This document shows, piece by piece, positions 1 to 9,555 of a stretch of DNA of 64,000 nt. The position numbers and the translations under genes were made by a program. The first letter of the stretch is position 1; every line of letters begins with the position of its first letter. Origin of the DNA: Myxococcus sp. CA023 (GTDB lineage: Bacteria; Myxococcota; Myxococcia; Myxococcales; Myxococcaceae); the NCBI RefSeq assembly GCF_010998615.1, contig NZ_JAAEAH010000008.1, positions 99,798-163,797 of the forward strand. The letters run 5' to 3'. The notes beneath the pieces are model-generated. The model did no database searches, had not been told where the DNA came from, and saw nothing but the letters and a program-made list of their open reading frames with translations.

Positions 1-40
1 CCGATGGACTCCCTGGCGGGGACAGGCAGCATCCCGGCGT

Positions 41-1429
41 ATGGGAAGTGACGACATCGTCGCGGCGTTGCGCCAGGTTCCGCTGTTCGCCCAGCTCACC
101 GGAGAACAGCTCCGCTGGATGGCGGACCATGGCCGTCAACTCCACTTCCCGGCTGGCACTCGCATCGCTGAGCAAGGCGCCGCCGCGGATGGCCTGTCCG
201 TCATCATGGAGGGCCACACGCAGTGGAGCCGCCGCACCGGCACGGAGAGCGTGCCCACGTTCACGCTGGAGGCCGGCGACCTCTTCGGCGAGCTCATCCT
301 CTTCCTGAACGCGCCCTACCCCCACAGCGGCGACGCGGTGACGGACGTGCGCCTGTTCCGGATGGAGCCGGCCACCTTCTGGGAGCTGCTGCGGCTGGCG
401 CCCGGGCTCAGCCGGGGACTGATGGAGCTGGCCTCGCAGCGCTCCCAGCAGCAGGCGCAAGACGTCCGTCCCCAGGTGGAGCTGCTCCCCGTGGGACGCA
501 TGGCGGCCGAACTGGGCGCCGAGCTGGGCAGCCCTGCCGCGGCGGCCCGGCGGAGCGCGACGCGGCTGGGCGAGCTGATGGCCACGGTGTCCGCGCGCGC
601 CTTGGCCCTGGGCGACCACGGCCTGTCCCTGCCCCAGCGCAGCGTCCTGCTGGCGCTGCCTCGGGAAGCGGCGGAACGCGGGCGGACCTCTCCGCCGCTG
701 GAGCCCCTGGCCCGCGCCGAGCGCGAGGAAGCGCTGGGCTCCTGGTTGGAGGCGCGCGGCGTGGCGGATGCGTGGGAGGCCGCGCCCGCGCTGGTGGCCT
801 CCGGACTGGACGTCGCGTGGCTGGAGTCGGTGGCGACGCGCGTGGGCGGGGCGCTGCTGGGCGACGTGCTCGCGTGGCTGGTGGTGGCGGTGAACTGTGA
901 CGTGCTCATGGCGGAGGTGGCGCGAGGAACGGCGCGCGTGTCCGCGCTGGTCGAAGGCGTGAAGGCCTATGCCTTCATGGACCCGGTGCCGCGTGAGGAC
1001 GTGGACGTCCACGAAGGACTGGAGCACGCGCTGGCGGTGCTGGGCCACCGGCTGCGCGGAGAGCACCTCACGGTGGAGCGTGAGTACGACCCGCGCCTGC
1101 CCCGGCTGAAGGCGGAAGGCGTCGCGCTCGACGAGCTGTGGACGCAGCTGGTGCTCAATGCGCTGGAGGCGCTGGGCGAGCGCGGAGGCCGCGTGCGACT
1201 GCGCACCTGGAAGGATGCCGCGCACGTGGTCGTCGAGGTCTCCGACGACGGGCCGGGCATTCCCAAGGACTTGCTGCCGCGCATCTTCGAGCCCTTCTTC
1301 AGCACGAAGCCCCATGCGGCGGGCATGGGCCTGGACGTCTGCCGGCGCATCGTCGAGCGCCATGGCGGCGACCTGTGCGTGCGCGCCGAGCAGAGCGGCA
1401 CCTGCATCCAGGTGCGCTTGCCGGCGTAG
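41..1429 (+). CDS. Cyclic nucleotide-binding domain / HATPase sensor protein
   Basis: A 462-residue soluble protein. Residues ~10-125 look like a CRP-type cyclic nucleotide-binding domain (PLFAQL opening, GDLFGE phosphate-cassette-like motif). Residues ~370-462 form a histidine-kinase ATPase domain with an N box (LNALEAL), G1 (DDGPGIP), F box (FFSTK) and G2 (GMGLDVCRRIVERHGG). The middle is helical and Ala-rich. I see no H box with a phospho-accepting His; the AYAFMD stretch just before the ATPase part resembles atypical kinases of this class. It probably senses a ligand and acts as an ATP-binding switch or an atypical kinase. The ATG at 41 is chosen because the CNB domain starts directly after it. 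No cognate regulator is adjacent, and larC faces it convergently. Confidence 0.8.
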   Translation: MGSDDIVAALRQVPLFAQLTGEQLRWMADHGRQLHFPAGTRIAEQGAAADGLSVIMEGHTQWSRRTGTESVPTFTLEAGDLFGELILFLNAPYPHSGDAVTDVRLFRMEPATFWELLRLAPGLSRGLMELASQRSQQQAQDVRPQVELLPVGRMAAELGAELGSPAAAARRSATRLGELMATVSARALALGDHGLSLPQRSVLLALPREAAERGRTSPPLEPLARAEREEALGSWLEARGVADAWEAAPALVASGLDVAWLESVATRVGGALLGDVLAWLVVAVNCDVLMAEVARGTARVSALVEGVKAYAFMDPVPREDVDVHEGLEHALAVLGHRLRGEHLTVEREYDPRLPRLKAEGVALDELWTQLVLNALEALGERGGRVRLRTWKDAAHVVVEVSDDGPGIPKDLLPRIFEPFFSTKPHAAGMGLDVCRRIVERHGGDLCVRAEQSGTCIQVRLPA

Positions 1430-1517
1430 CCACCGCGGTCAGGGCACCCGCGCCCGGGACTTCATCGCCCCCTGACGAAGCTGTCCGCGAAGCCTTCGGA
1501 GATGGAACCCACGGCGC

Positions 1518-2690
1518 TCAGTCCTTGGGGCCGAGCGCCGCCACCGCCGCGGCCATCACCTGCTTCACGGGGACGCCCGCGGCCTCCGCCACCTGGCGGC
1601 AGTCCTCGAACTCCGGGTGGGCGTTGAGCACCGCGCCTTGGCGCAGCCCGCGCTTCACGCGGACCTTGCCCCACGGCGTCTCCACCTCCACCCAGTCACG
1701 CTCCAGCGCCTGACGCTCCACGCGGTGGTAGCGCACACCCAGCGTGGTGGACTCGCGCAGCACCACGTCCACGATGGCTTCGCGCGTGCCGCCCTCCACC
1801 AGCGCGCTCAGCAGGTGCCCCGGCCGGCTCTTCTTCATCACCACCGGCGTCACCCACGCGTCCAGCGCGCCCACCGCGAGCAACCGCTCCAGCAGGTGCC
1901 CCAGCAGCTGCGGCGTGGCGTCGTCCAGGTTGGCCTCCACCACCCAGAGCCCTTCGTTGCTGGCCTGCTCCAGGCGGCCCAGCGACGCGCGCAGCACGTT
2001 GGGCCGGTCCTTGAAGTCCTTCGTTCCGACGCCGTAGCCCACCTTCTCCACGATGAAGTCCGGCGGATGGCCGATGTGCGCCAGCACCTTGAGCAGCGCC
2101 GCGCCCGTGGGCGTCGTCAGCTCACCCACGCCTTCGAAGCGCACGGGCACGTCACGCAACAACTCCAGCGTCGCGGGCACGGGAATGGGCATGGCGCCAT
2201 GGGCCACGCGGATGGTGCCGCTGCCCAGCGGCGGCGGCGCCGCATGGACCTCCGGGTTGCCCAGCAGCTCCAGCACCACCGCCGCGCCACAGATGTCGAC
2301 GATGGAGTCCACCGCGCCCACTTCATGGAAGTGGATGTCGTCGATGGACACGCCGTGGACCTTCGCCTCCGCCTCGCCGATGGCGCGGAACACCGCCAGC
2401 GCCCGCTCCTTCGCGCGCGGGGGCAGCGTGTCCGCCTCCTCGATGAGGCGCCGGATGTCCGCGTAGGCGCGGTGCGGATGGGCCTCGCGCTCATCCAGCA
2501 CGACGTCCAGGTGCGTGCCGCTGATGGCGTGGCGCACCGCGCGGCTCACCGCCAGCTTCCAGCCCGGGACGCGCAGGCCCGACAGCGCGCGCTCCAGCTC
2601 CGCCGGGGCAATGCCCAGGTCCAGGCCCGCCGCCAGGAACATGTCCCCGGCGATGCCACCCACCGGCTCCAGGTAGAGGATGCGTCGCAT
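1518..2690 (-). CDS. larC: LarC, nickel insertion protein of the nickel-pincer cofactor pathway
   Basis: A 390-residue member of the LarC/DUF111 family, which uses CTP to insert nickel into the pyridinium bis-thiocarboxylate mononucleotide and so completes the cofactor of lactate racemase and related LarA enzymes. The N-terminus (LEPVGGIAGDMFLAAGLDLG), the His-rich HFHEVGAVDSIVDICG segment and the ATPQLLGHLLERLL region are characteristic. The frame stays open 84 codons upstream, but the family starts at MRRILYLEP, and larB ends only 5 bp before this ATG, so 2690 is the start. Gene order larB-larC with almost no gap indicates co-transcription. larE and larA are not in the window. Confidence 0.9.
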   Translation of the reverse strand: MRRILYLEPVGGIAGDMFLAAGLDLGIAPAELERALSGLRVPGWKLAVSRAVRHAISGTHLDVVLDEREAHPHRAYADIRRLIEEADTLPPRAKERALAVFRAIGEAEAKVHGVSIDDIHFHEVGAVDSIVDICGAAVVLELLGNPEVHAAPPPLGSGTIRVAHGAMPIPVPATLELLRDVPVRFEGVGELTTPTGAALLKVLAHIGHPPDFIVEKVGYGVGTKDFKDRPNVLRASLGRLEQASNEGLWVVEANLDDATPQLLGHLLERLLAVGALDAWVTPVVMKKSRPGHLLSALVEGGTREAIVDVVLRESTTLGVRYHRVERQALERDWVEVETPWGKVRVKRGLRQGAVLNAHPEFEDCRQVAEAAGVPVKQVMAAAVAALGPKD

Positions 2691-2695
2691 GGTGC

Positions 2696-3448
2696 TCACC
2701 TGCGTCCCTTCGTGCGGGAGATGAGGGCGGCGTAGAAGCCACCGCCAAATCCGTTGTCGATGTTCACCGTGGCCACGTTGGAGGCGCACGAGTTCACCAT
2801 GGCCAGCAGCGCGGACACGCCCTTGAAGTTGGCGCCGTAGCCCACCGACGTGGGCACCGCGACCACGGGAATACCCACCAGTCCGCCCAGCGCGCTGGCC
2901 AACGCGCCCTCCATGCCCGCCACCACCACGGCGGCATGGCACTCCTGGATTTCCTCACGGCGCCGCAGCAGCCGGTGGATGCCGGCCACGCCCACGTCGT
3001 AGACGCGCCGCACCTCCGCGCCCATGGCCTCGGCCGTCGTGGCCGCCTCTTCCGCCACGGGGATGTCGCTGGTGCCCGCCGTCACCACGGCCACGCGGCC
3101 CGCGCGCACCTTGCCCTGCTTGAGATGGAAGATGCGCGCCACCGGGTGGTACTCGCCCTTGGGGAAGCGCGCCACCAGCGCCTCCGCCTTGTCCGGCTGG
3201 AGCCGCGTCACCAGCACCGTCTGCTTGCGCTCCACCAACGCCCCGACGATGCCCAGCAGCTGCTCCACCGTCTTGGGCTCACCCAGCACCACCTCCGGGA
3301 AGCCGAAACGCAGGTTGCGGTGCGTGTCGAGCGTCGCGTACCCCAGCTCCGCGAAGGGCAGGTCCTTCAACTTGCCCACCGCGTCGTCCACGGAGACGCG
3401 GCCGGACTTCACGCTGCCCAGGAGCTGTTTCAGCGCCTTCTCATCCAT
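2696..3448 (-). CDS. larB: LarB, pyridinium-3,5-biscarboxylic acid mononucleotide synthase
   Basis: A 250-residue PurE-like protein. LarB carboxylates and hydrolyses nicotinic acid adenine dinucleotide to give the first intermediate of the nickel-pincer cofactor. The C-terminal PurE-like fold is recognisable (TAGTSDIPVAEEAATTAEAMG, then VVAGMEGALASALGGLVG and VAVPTSVGYGANFKG), and the N-terminal ~90 residues carry the LarB helical region (LDTHRNLRFGFPEVVLGEPKT). The ATG at 3448 matches the usual family start; the frame is open further upstream into difG but without homology. It lies 25 bp after difG and 5 bp before larC, so it is probably read from the same transcript as the dif genes, which is an odd partnership. 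Confidence 0.9.
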   Translation of the reverse strand: MDEKALKQLLGSVKSGRVSVDDAVGKLKDLPFAELGYATLDTHRNLRFGFPEVVLGEPKTVEQLLGIVGALVERKQTVLVTRLQPDKAEALVARFPKGEYHPVARIFHLKQGKVRAGRVAVVTAGTSDIPVAEEAATTAEAMGAEVRRVYDVGVAGIHRLLRRREEIQECHAAVVVAGMEGALASALGGLVGIPVVAVPTSVGYGANFKGVSALLAMVNSCASNVATVNIDNGFGGGFYAALISRTKGRR

Positions 3449-3473
3449 GGGCGCCCGTCTAGCTCGAAACGGG

Positions 3474-4076
3474 CTACACGCCCAGCCGCGCCAGCAGGTC
3501 GCGGATGCTGTCCCGCGCCAGCACCAGCACCAGCTGTCCACCCACCGGCGGCGCCGCGGTCGCGAGGAAGCGGGCCTCCAGCACCACCACGCTGCTGGCG
3601 TCGCCCTCCACCTGCCCCACCGCGTCGGACACCACGTCCCGCGCGCGGCCTCGCCGCACCGTGGGCACCGTGGGCACCAACTTCCAGCCCGTCAGCCGGC
3701 CCATGGCGGACAGGCAGGCACTGGCGACGATGTTCGCCGTCTCCGCCACCACGCTGTCCCGTTCGGTCTGATGAATCGCGGGCTGTCCCTCCAGGAGCAG
3801 CGCTTCCAGCGCGGCGCCGTCCTGCTGGGGCAGCACCAGCAACAGGGCACCCCGCAGCCCGCCCTGGATACCGAGCCACCCCGACACCACCGGCGCGGCT
3901 CCGCCCAGAAGCTCGGCGGCGTCGGAGGGGCCTGTCAGCAGCACGCGGGGAATGGAGAGGTCCACCTTGCGTCCCCCCATCAACCGGGAGAGCGCATTGG
4001 CCGCGTGGCCACAACCAATGTTGGCCACCTCGCGCAGTGCGTCGAGTTGCGCGTCGCTGTGCAGGGGCTGGCTCAC
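3474..4076 (-). CDS. difG: CheC-type CheY-P phosphatase (DifG)
   Basis: A 200-residue CheC-family phosphatase, which dephosphorylates a CheY-type regulator. Both active-site helices carry the D/S-x3-E-x2-N signature: DALREVAN near residue 11 and SVVAETAN near residue 107, so both sites look intact. The start is a GTG at 4076 whose GTGA overlaps the stop of the cheA gene, so translation is coupled. Its place directly behind CheA, CheY and CheW copies the dif locus of Myxococcus xanthus, where DifG and DifD lower exopolysaccharide output. CheD, the usual CheC partner, is not next to it. The family call is firm; the dif identity rests on gene order. Confidence 0.85.
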   Translation of the reverse strand: MSQPLHSDAQLDALREVANIGCGHAANALSRLMGGRKVDLSIPRVLLTGPSDAAELLGGAAPVVSGWLGIQGGLRGALLLVLPQQDGAALEALLLEGQPAIHQTERDSVVAETANIVASACLSAMGRLTGWKLVPTVPTVRRGRARDVVSDAVGQVEGDASSVVVLEARFLATAAPPVGGQLVLVLARDSIRDLLARLGV

Positions 4077-6442
4077 GCGGACAGTAACCTCGGCACGTCC
4101 AGGATGAACACCGGACGCCCACTTCCCAGAATGGTGACGCCGGACAGGCCGGGCAGCAAGTCCAGGGGCCGCGACAGCGGCTTGAGCACCACTTCCTCCT
4201 GTCCCAACAGGCGGTCCACCGCCAGGGCCACCCGGCCGGAATCCCCGTCCATCACCACGAAAGGCCGGGCTCCCTGCCTCCGGGGGGCAGGTACGCCCAC
4301 CAGCGCATCCAACGAATGGACCGGCAGCAGCGAATTACCATGGGGCAGCAGGGCCGTCTCGCGACTGCGGCTGAGTGACTCCCCGTCCGCCTCCGTCGCA
4401 CCCACCACCTTGGCGATGGGCAGGCCGAAGACCTCCTCGCCCACCTCCACCAGCAGCAGGTGCACCACCGCGACCGTCAGTGGAAGTCGCAGGGTGAAGC
4501 GGGTGCCCCGGCCTCGCTCGCTGTCGATTTCGAGCGTGCCTCCGACGTTCTCCACCACGCGCTTCACCGCGTCCATGCCCACACCGCGGCCGGAGATGTC
4601 GGTGATGTCCTTGGCGGTGGAGACGCCCGGAAGGCACGACAGCATGAAGGCCTCGCGGTCCGTCAGGCGCGCCGCGGCCTCCGCCGAGAGCAGGCCTCGC
4701 GACACCGCGGCGTTCTTCAGCTTCGCGGGGTCCATGCCGCGGCCGTCGTCCTCCAGCTCGATGATGACGCGGTCCCTGGCGCGCTTCACCGCCACCAGCA
4801 CCCGGCCCCGTGGGCCCTTCTTCGCGGCGGCGCGATCCTCGGGCGCCTCCAGGCCGTGGTCGATGCAGTTGCGCAGCAGGTGGAGCAGCGGGTCCGACAA
4901 CTCCTCGAGGATGGCCCGGTCGAGTTCGATTTCCGCGCCGGTGATGACCAGGTCGACCTCGCGCTCCTTGCGGCGGGCGATGTCTCGCGCCGCCCGGGGC
5001 AGCCGGTCGGTGATGAGGGACAGCGGCGTCATGCGCGCCGTCATCACCTTGTCGTGCAGGTCCTTCACCAACGTGTGCAGCCGGTAGACGCCCTCTTCCA
5101 GCGCGGGGCGCGTGTTCTCCGGCAGCACCTTGCCCACCTCGCGCAGACGGGCCGTGGCAAGCATCAGCTCACCCACGGTGTCGAGGAAGTAGTCGAGGAG
5201 CTCCGTGCGCACGCGCACCGTGCGCGACGCCGTGTCCGAGGGCGCGCGGGCGCCGTCGGGGACAGGCACCAGGGTGGGCTGCACCACGGGCGCGGCCACC
5301 GCGGGCTTCACCGAGATGACCTCCACCTCGGCCACATTCTTCAGCGCCGCGTGGATGCCCGCTTCGCCCGCCGGGGTCTCCAGCTCCACTTGGATGTTGC
5401 CGTCTGGGATGCGGCCGGCCTTCAGCTCCTCCAGCGCGGGCCGGAGGTCCACCAGCGTGCCCAGGTTGGTGAGGCGCTTGTGGACGAGGAAGGCGCGCAC
5501 GCCGGGCACCTGACAGGTGGGCGCGATGCGCAGCCGCACCGCCCAGCGCTGGGCCAGCGTGTCCGGGAGCGGCGCGCTGGCCGCGGCCTTCAGGGAGTTG
5601 GCCAGGTCGGGCGTTGGGGCCGCGGTTCCGGCGTCGGCTCCGGGCCCGTCCGAGGCCCGGCGCGCGGACAGCGGCACCACCACGCCTCCGGTGGCTCCGT
5701 CCGGGGATACTGGGGCGCTGGTGCCGTGCGCTCCATTCGGCGCGCTGGAGGTGGCGGAGGTGCCGGACCCGCCGTTCATCAGATTGGGACTGGCCGGGCC
5801 GGAGGTTCCCGCCGAGCCAGGGCTGGCACCGACACCTGTGGGGCCCGAGCCGCCGCCAGCTCCGCCCGCAGTGCCCGAGCCGCCGCCAGCTCCGCCCGCA
5901 GTGCCCGAGCCGCCGCCAGCTCCGCCCCCCGTGCCCGAGCCATCCGAGCCAGGCCCGGAGCCTCCGCCAGGGCCATCCGAGCCCGTGCCATCCGAGCCTC
6001 CGCCCTCCGGCTTCAGCGCCGTCACCTTCGCGACGCGCGTGGCGGCCGGGGCGTGGCCCGTCATGGTGGTGACGCGCTGGCCGAGCTGCGTCAGGAGCGC
6101 CGCGGAATCATCCGGCTGCTTGCCCTCCGCCACCGCGCGCACCTGCGCGAGCATGGTGTCGGCGGCGGTGAGCAGCAGGTCCACCAGGTCGCGGTCCAGG
6201 CGGCCGCGGTCCTGACGGACGGCGTCCACGAGGTCCTCTACGCGGTGCGCCACGATGGCGATGGGCTCGAAGCCCATGGACGACGCCATGCCCTTGACCG
6301 AGTGGGCATGGCGGAACATCGAATCCACCGCGCTGGACGAGCCCTCGCGCTCGAGCTCCACGAGGTCACGCCCGAGCGCCTCCAGGTGGTCGGTCGCCTC
6401 GGAGATGAAGAGCCCGAGGTAGCGGGACATGTCCATCGTCAT
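4073..6442 (-). CDS. difE: CheA-type histidine kinase (DifE)
   Basis: A 789-residue CheA. The HPt domain covers residues ~1-125, with phospho-accepting His47 in HSVKGMA. Then comes a very long Gly/Ser/Thr/Pro linker (residues ~140-285), a P2-like module (~290-395, W-V-L-I pattern with RAFLV and LGTLVDLRP), the P3 dimerisation helices (ELLDYFLDTVGELML), the ATPase domain (LRNCIDHGLE N box, DDGRGMD G1, GRGVGMDAVKRVVE G2) and a C-terminal CheW-like P5 domain. In M. xanthus DifE passes signals from DifA to DifD and drives exopolysaccharide synthesis. It overlaps difG by 4 bp. The linker contains a 30-bp tandem repeat and is likely to vary between strains. Confidence 0.9.
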   Translation of the reverse strand: MTMDMSRYLGLFISEATDHLEALGRDLVELEREGSSSAVDSMFRHAHSVKGMASSMGFEPIAIVAHRVEDLVDAVRQDRGRLDRDLVDLLLTAADTMLAQVRAVAEGKQPDDSAALLTQLGQRVTTMTGHAPAATRVAKVTALKPEGGGSDGTGSDGPGGGSGPGSDGSGTGGGAGGGSGTAGGAGGGSGTAGGAGGGSGPTGVGASPGSAGTSGPASPNLMNGGSGTSATSSAPNGAHGTSAPVSPDGATGGVVVPLSARRASDGPGADAGTAAPTPDLANSLKAAASAPLPDTLAQRWAVRLRIAPTCQVPGVRAFLVHKRLTNLGTLVDLRPALEELKAGRIPDGNIQVELETPAGEAGIHAALKNVAEVEVISVKPAVAAPVVQPTLVPVPDGARAPSDTASRTVRVRTELLDYFLDTVGELMLATARLREVGKVLPENTRPALEEGVYRLHTLVKDLHDKVMTARMTPLSLITDRLPRAARDIARRKEREVDLVITGAEIELDRAILEELSDPLLHLLRNCIDHGLEAPEDRAAAKKGPRGRVLVAVKRARDRVIIELEDDGRGMDPAKLKNAAVSRGLLSAEAAARLTDREAFMLSCLPGVSTAKDITDISGRGVGMDAVKRVVENVGGTLEIDSERGRGTRFTLRLPLTVAVVHLLLVEVGEEVFGLPIAKVVGATEADGESLSRSRETALLPHGNSLLPVHSLDALVGVPAPRRQGARPFVVMDGDSGRVALAVDRLLGQEEVVLKPLSRPLDLLPGLSGVTILGSGRPVFILDVPRLLSA
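5851..5940 (-). repeat. Three tandem 30-bp repeats in the CheA linker
   Basis: Three adjoining 30-bp units (5851, 5881, 5911) are identical apart from a small change near the end of the third. They encode a 10-residue Gly/Ser/Thr/Ala unit in the flexible linker of the CheA. Such in-frame minisatellites lengthen or shorten by slippage without breaking the frame. Confidence 0.9.
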
Positions 6443-6495
6443 GGACCCGGCCTCGTGTCAGGAAGGGTGGACAGCCCGCGCCAGGGCGCAGCCGC

Positions 6496-6864
6496 TCACG
6501 TCTCGCCCAGGACCTTCTTCACCACGGCCAGCACGTCCTCGGCCCGGAACGGCTTGACGATGAAGTCCGAGGCGCCCGCCTCGATGGCCTCCATCACCAG
6601 GCTCTCCTGCCCGAGCGCGGAGCACATGATGACCACCGCGCTGCTGTCTGCCTTGATGATCTCTCGCGTGGCCTCGATGCCGCTCTTGAAGGGCATGACG
6701 ATGTCCATCGTCGTGAGGTCGGGCTTGAGCTCCTTGTACTTCTCCACGGCCTCCAGGCCGTTGGCCGCCTCACCGACGACCTCGAACCCCCCAGACGCAA
6801 AGATGTCCTTGATCATGTTGCGCATGAAGATGGCATCGTCGACGACCAGGACCCGCTTAGCCAT
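6496..6864 (-). CDS. difD: CheY-like response regulator (DifD)
   Basis: A 122-residue single-domain receiver. The acidic pair is Asp9-Asp10 (VVDDA), the phospho-acceptor is Asp54 (MDIVMP), the switch Ser is in MCSALGQ and the conserved Lys is Lys104 (VKPF). There is no output domain, so it works by protein contact or as a phosphate sink. It lies between the CheW and CheA genes, as difD does in M. xanthus, where DifD acts as a phosphate sink with DifG. The gap to cheA is 53 bp. The family assignment is certain; the dif name is by context. Confidence 0.92.
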   Translation of the reverse strand: MAKRVLVVDDAIFMRNMIKDIFASGGFEVVGEAANGLEAVEKYKELKPDLTTMDIVMPFKSGIEATREIIKADSSAVVIMCSALGQESLVMEAIEAGASDFIVKPFRAEDVLAVVKKVLGET

Positions 6865-6934
6865 GTGAAGAACTCCGCCTCCGAATCACCTAGAGGAGCG
6901 CGGACACTAGCATCCGCGCTTTCCAGGGGGCTAC

Positions 6935-7357
6935 TCACTTGGAATGGGTGAACAAGGCAACCACCGCGGCGTCCAACCCTTCTGGGTCCAGGACAGTCAC
7001 TCCCAGGCCACCCAGCCTGGCGACGCCCCGGATGGCAGGCGTCATCTTTCCTGGCGCCGTGCTCACCCGCTCCACCGCTTCGATGCCGTCTACGTCTGTT
7101 ACCAACAGTCCCAGGTCTCTCCGCCCGCGGTCCAGTAGAACCACCCGTCCGGGCGGGGTAGGACCTTCAGGAAGACTCAGAAGCTGCCGCAGCTCTACCA
7201 CTGTCACGACCCTGCCGCGCAGATTCATTACGCCTGTAATGGCCAGTGGCGCACGCGGCACACGGGTGAAGCGCTCGGGAGGCACGACGACCTCTCGCAC
7301 CGCCGAGAGCGGCAGCCCGTAACGCTCCTTCTCCACCCGGAAGATGACGTGCCGCAC
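6935..7357 (-). CDS. difC: CheW-type coupling protein (DifC)
   Basis: A 140-residue CheW domain protein that would link the MCP to CheA. The typical motifs are present: the opening strand with [12 protein letters not shown], the [21 protein letters not shown] core, and [14 protein letters not shown]. The start is a GTG at 7357, because no ATG in the frame fits the family; the preceding Shine-Dalgarno is poor. The neighbours are the CheY gene (70 bp downstream) and the YjbR-like gene (43 bp upstream). This is the difC position in the dif operon. Confidence 0.88.
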   Translation of the reverse strand: MRHVIFRVEKERYGLPLSAVREVVVPPERFTRVPRAPLAITGVMNLRGRVVTVVELRQLLSLPEGPTPPGRVVLLDRGRRDLGLLVTDVDGIEAVERVSTAPGKMTPAIRGVARLGGLGVTVLDPEGLDAAVVALFTHSK

Positions 7358-7400
7358 AGGAGTAACGTTCTATCCACTCTGGAATGACCGGCCCGATTCG

Positions 7401-8113
<713 letters not shown>

Positions 8114-8117
<4 letters not shown>

Positions 8118-9499
8118 GAGCCCAGGCGGAAGCTGCGCACGACGCTCTGCAGCTCGACGGAGAGGTTGGTCAGCTCACTGGCCAGCGACGTCATGCGGGA
8201 CACGGCGGCGGTCTGCTCCTGGATGACGGCCTGGATGGCCTCGGTGGAGGAGGCGTTGTTGCGCGCCACCAGCTTGATTTCCTCGATGGCCGTCACCATC
8301 TCCTCGCTGCCCTTGAGCTGCTCGCGGGCGCTATCGGAGATGAGGTGCACCTTCTCGGAGCCCTTGCGGATGGTGTCGGTGATGGCGCCCATGGAGCGCA
8401 CGATGTTGGTCAGGTCCTCGCGGCCCTCGGCCAGCTCCGCGATGCCTTCCTTCATGGCGCTCACGACGGAAGTGGACTGCCCGGAAATGTCACGCGCCAG
8501 CTTGGAGATCTGCTCGGCGGAGCGGCCCGCGCTCTCGGCCAGCTTGCGCACTTCATCGGCCACCACCGCGAAGCCGCGGCCGTACTCACCCGCGCGCGCC
8601 GCCTCGATGGTCGCGTTGAGCGCCAGCAGGTTCGTCTGCTGCGCCACCTGCGTAATCGCGTCGACGATCTTCGAGATTTCCTGCGTCTTCTCGCCGAAGG
8701 CGAACACCTGCTGGCTGGCGGACTCGATGCGGTTGAAGACCTTCTTCACCTTATCGCCGGCCAGCCGCGCCGCCTTGGAGCCGTCCTCGGCCGCGCTGCT
8801 CGTCTCCGCCGTCGTCCGCGCCGCGTCCTCGGCGCTGGCCGTGGTGCGCTGGATGCTACCGGCCATCTCGGTGATGACCTTGGACGCCTTCGACACCAGC
8901 TGTGACTGGGACTCGGCGCCGCCAGCAATCTTCTCCATCGACGAGCCCACCTCCTCGGTGGAGCCGTTGACGTTCTCCGCCGAGCGCTGGAGGTCGATGG
9001 CCGTGTCGGCCACGCTCTTGGCCGTCTCTTGAATCTTGCCCACCAGCTCGCGCAGGTTCTCCTGCATGCGGGTGATGGCGCCCGTCAGCTCGTCAATCTC
9101 GTCGCGCTTGCTGCCGCCCTCGGCGGCCACCGGCTTGGACAGGTCGCCCTGCGAGATTTCGTACGCGGAGCGGCTGAGCACCTTCACGCGGGTGACGCGC
9201 GCGAGCCACGAAGGCAGCAGCGCGGCGGCGGCCCCGGTGATGATGATGGCGACGCCAATGCGCACGGCGTCCTTCCCCCCGGCGCTGAGTGAAGGGAAGA
9301 CGAAGCTGATGAGGCCGTCCGACGCGTACATCCACCCCGTCAGCGCCAGCCCCATCAAGACGTAGCCGTTGAGAATCTTCCGGTGAAGGGAGACCTCGCG
9401 GGTCGCGCGAGGTCCGTCCACGGCGCGCAGCAGTCGCTGCAGGGGCTCGCGGCGGGGAGTGTGTCCGGGGACTGTGTCGTCGCGGAGGGGACGGCGCAC
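8114..9499 (-). CDS. difA: Methyl-accepting chemotaxis protein without periplasmic sensor domain (DifA)
   Basis: About 461 residues from the GTG at 9499. Two hydrophobic segments (around [12 protein letters not shown] and [21 protein letters not shown]) are separated by only ~20 residues, so there is no periplasmic sensor. A HAMP-like segment ([11 protein letters not shown]) and a long coiled coil follow, with the signalling tip containing [19 protein letters not shown]. This matches DifA, which receives input from type IV pili in M. xanthus and controls exopolysaccharide. The start is uncertain: the frame is open to 9694, in-frame TTG 9562 and a later GTG and ATG are alternatives, and no clear Shine-Dalgarno decides. 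It is the first gene of the leftward dif operon. Confidence 0.82.
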
Positions 9500-9555
9500 G
9501 GGTTGCTTTCGGGGGATGAGAAGCGTCTCGGGTTTAGCCTTGCTGCTCCGCAGGG

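Noticed and set aside
3024..5087. Long plus-strand frame opposite larB, difG and difE
   Set aside because: It consists of Ser/Arg/Pro/Thr-rich shadow sequence; the minus-strand genes carry clear domains.
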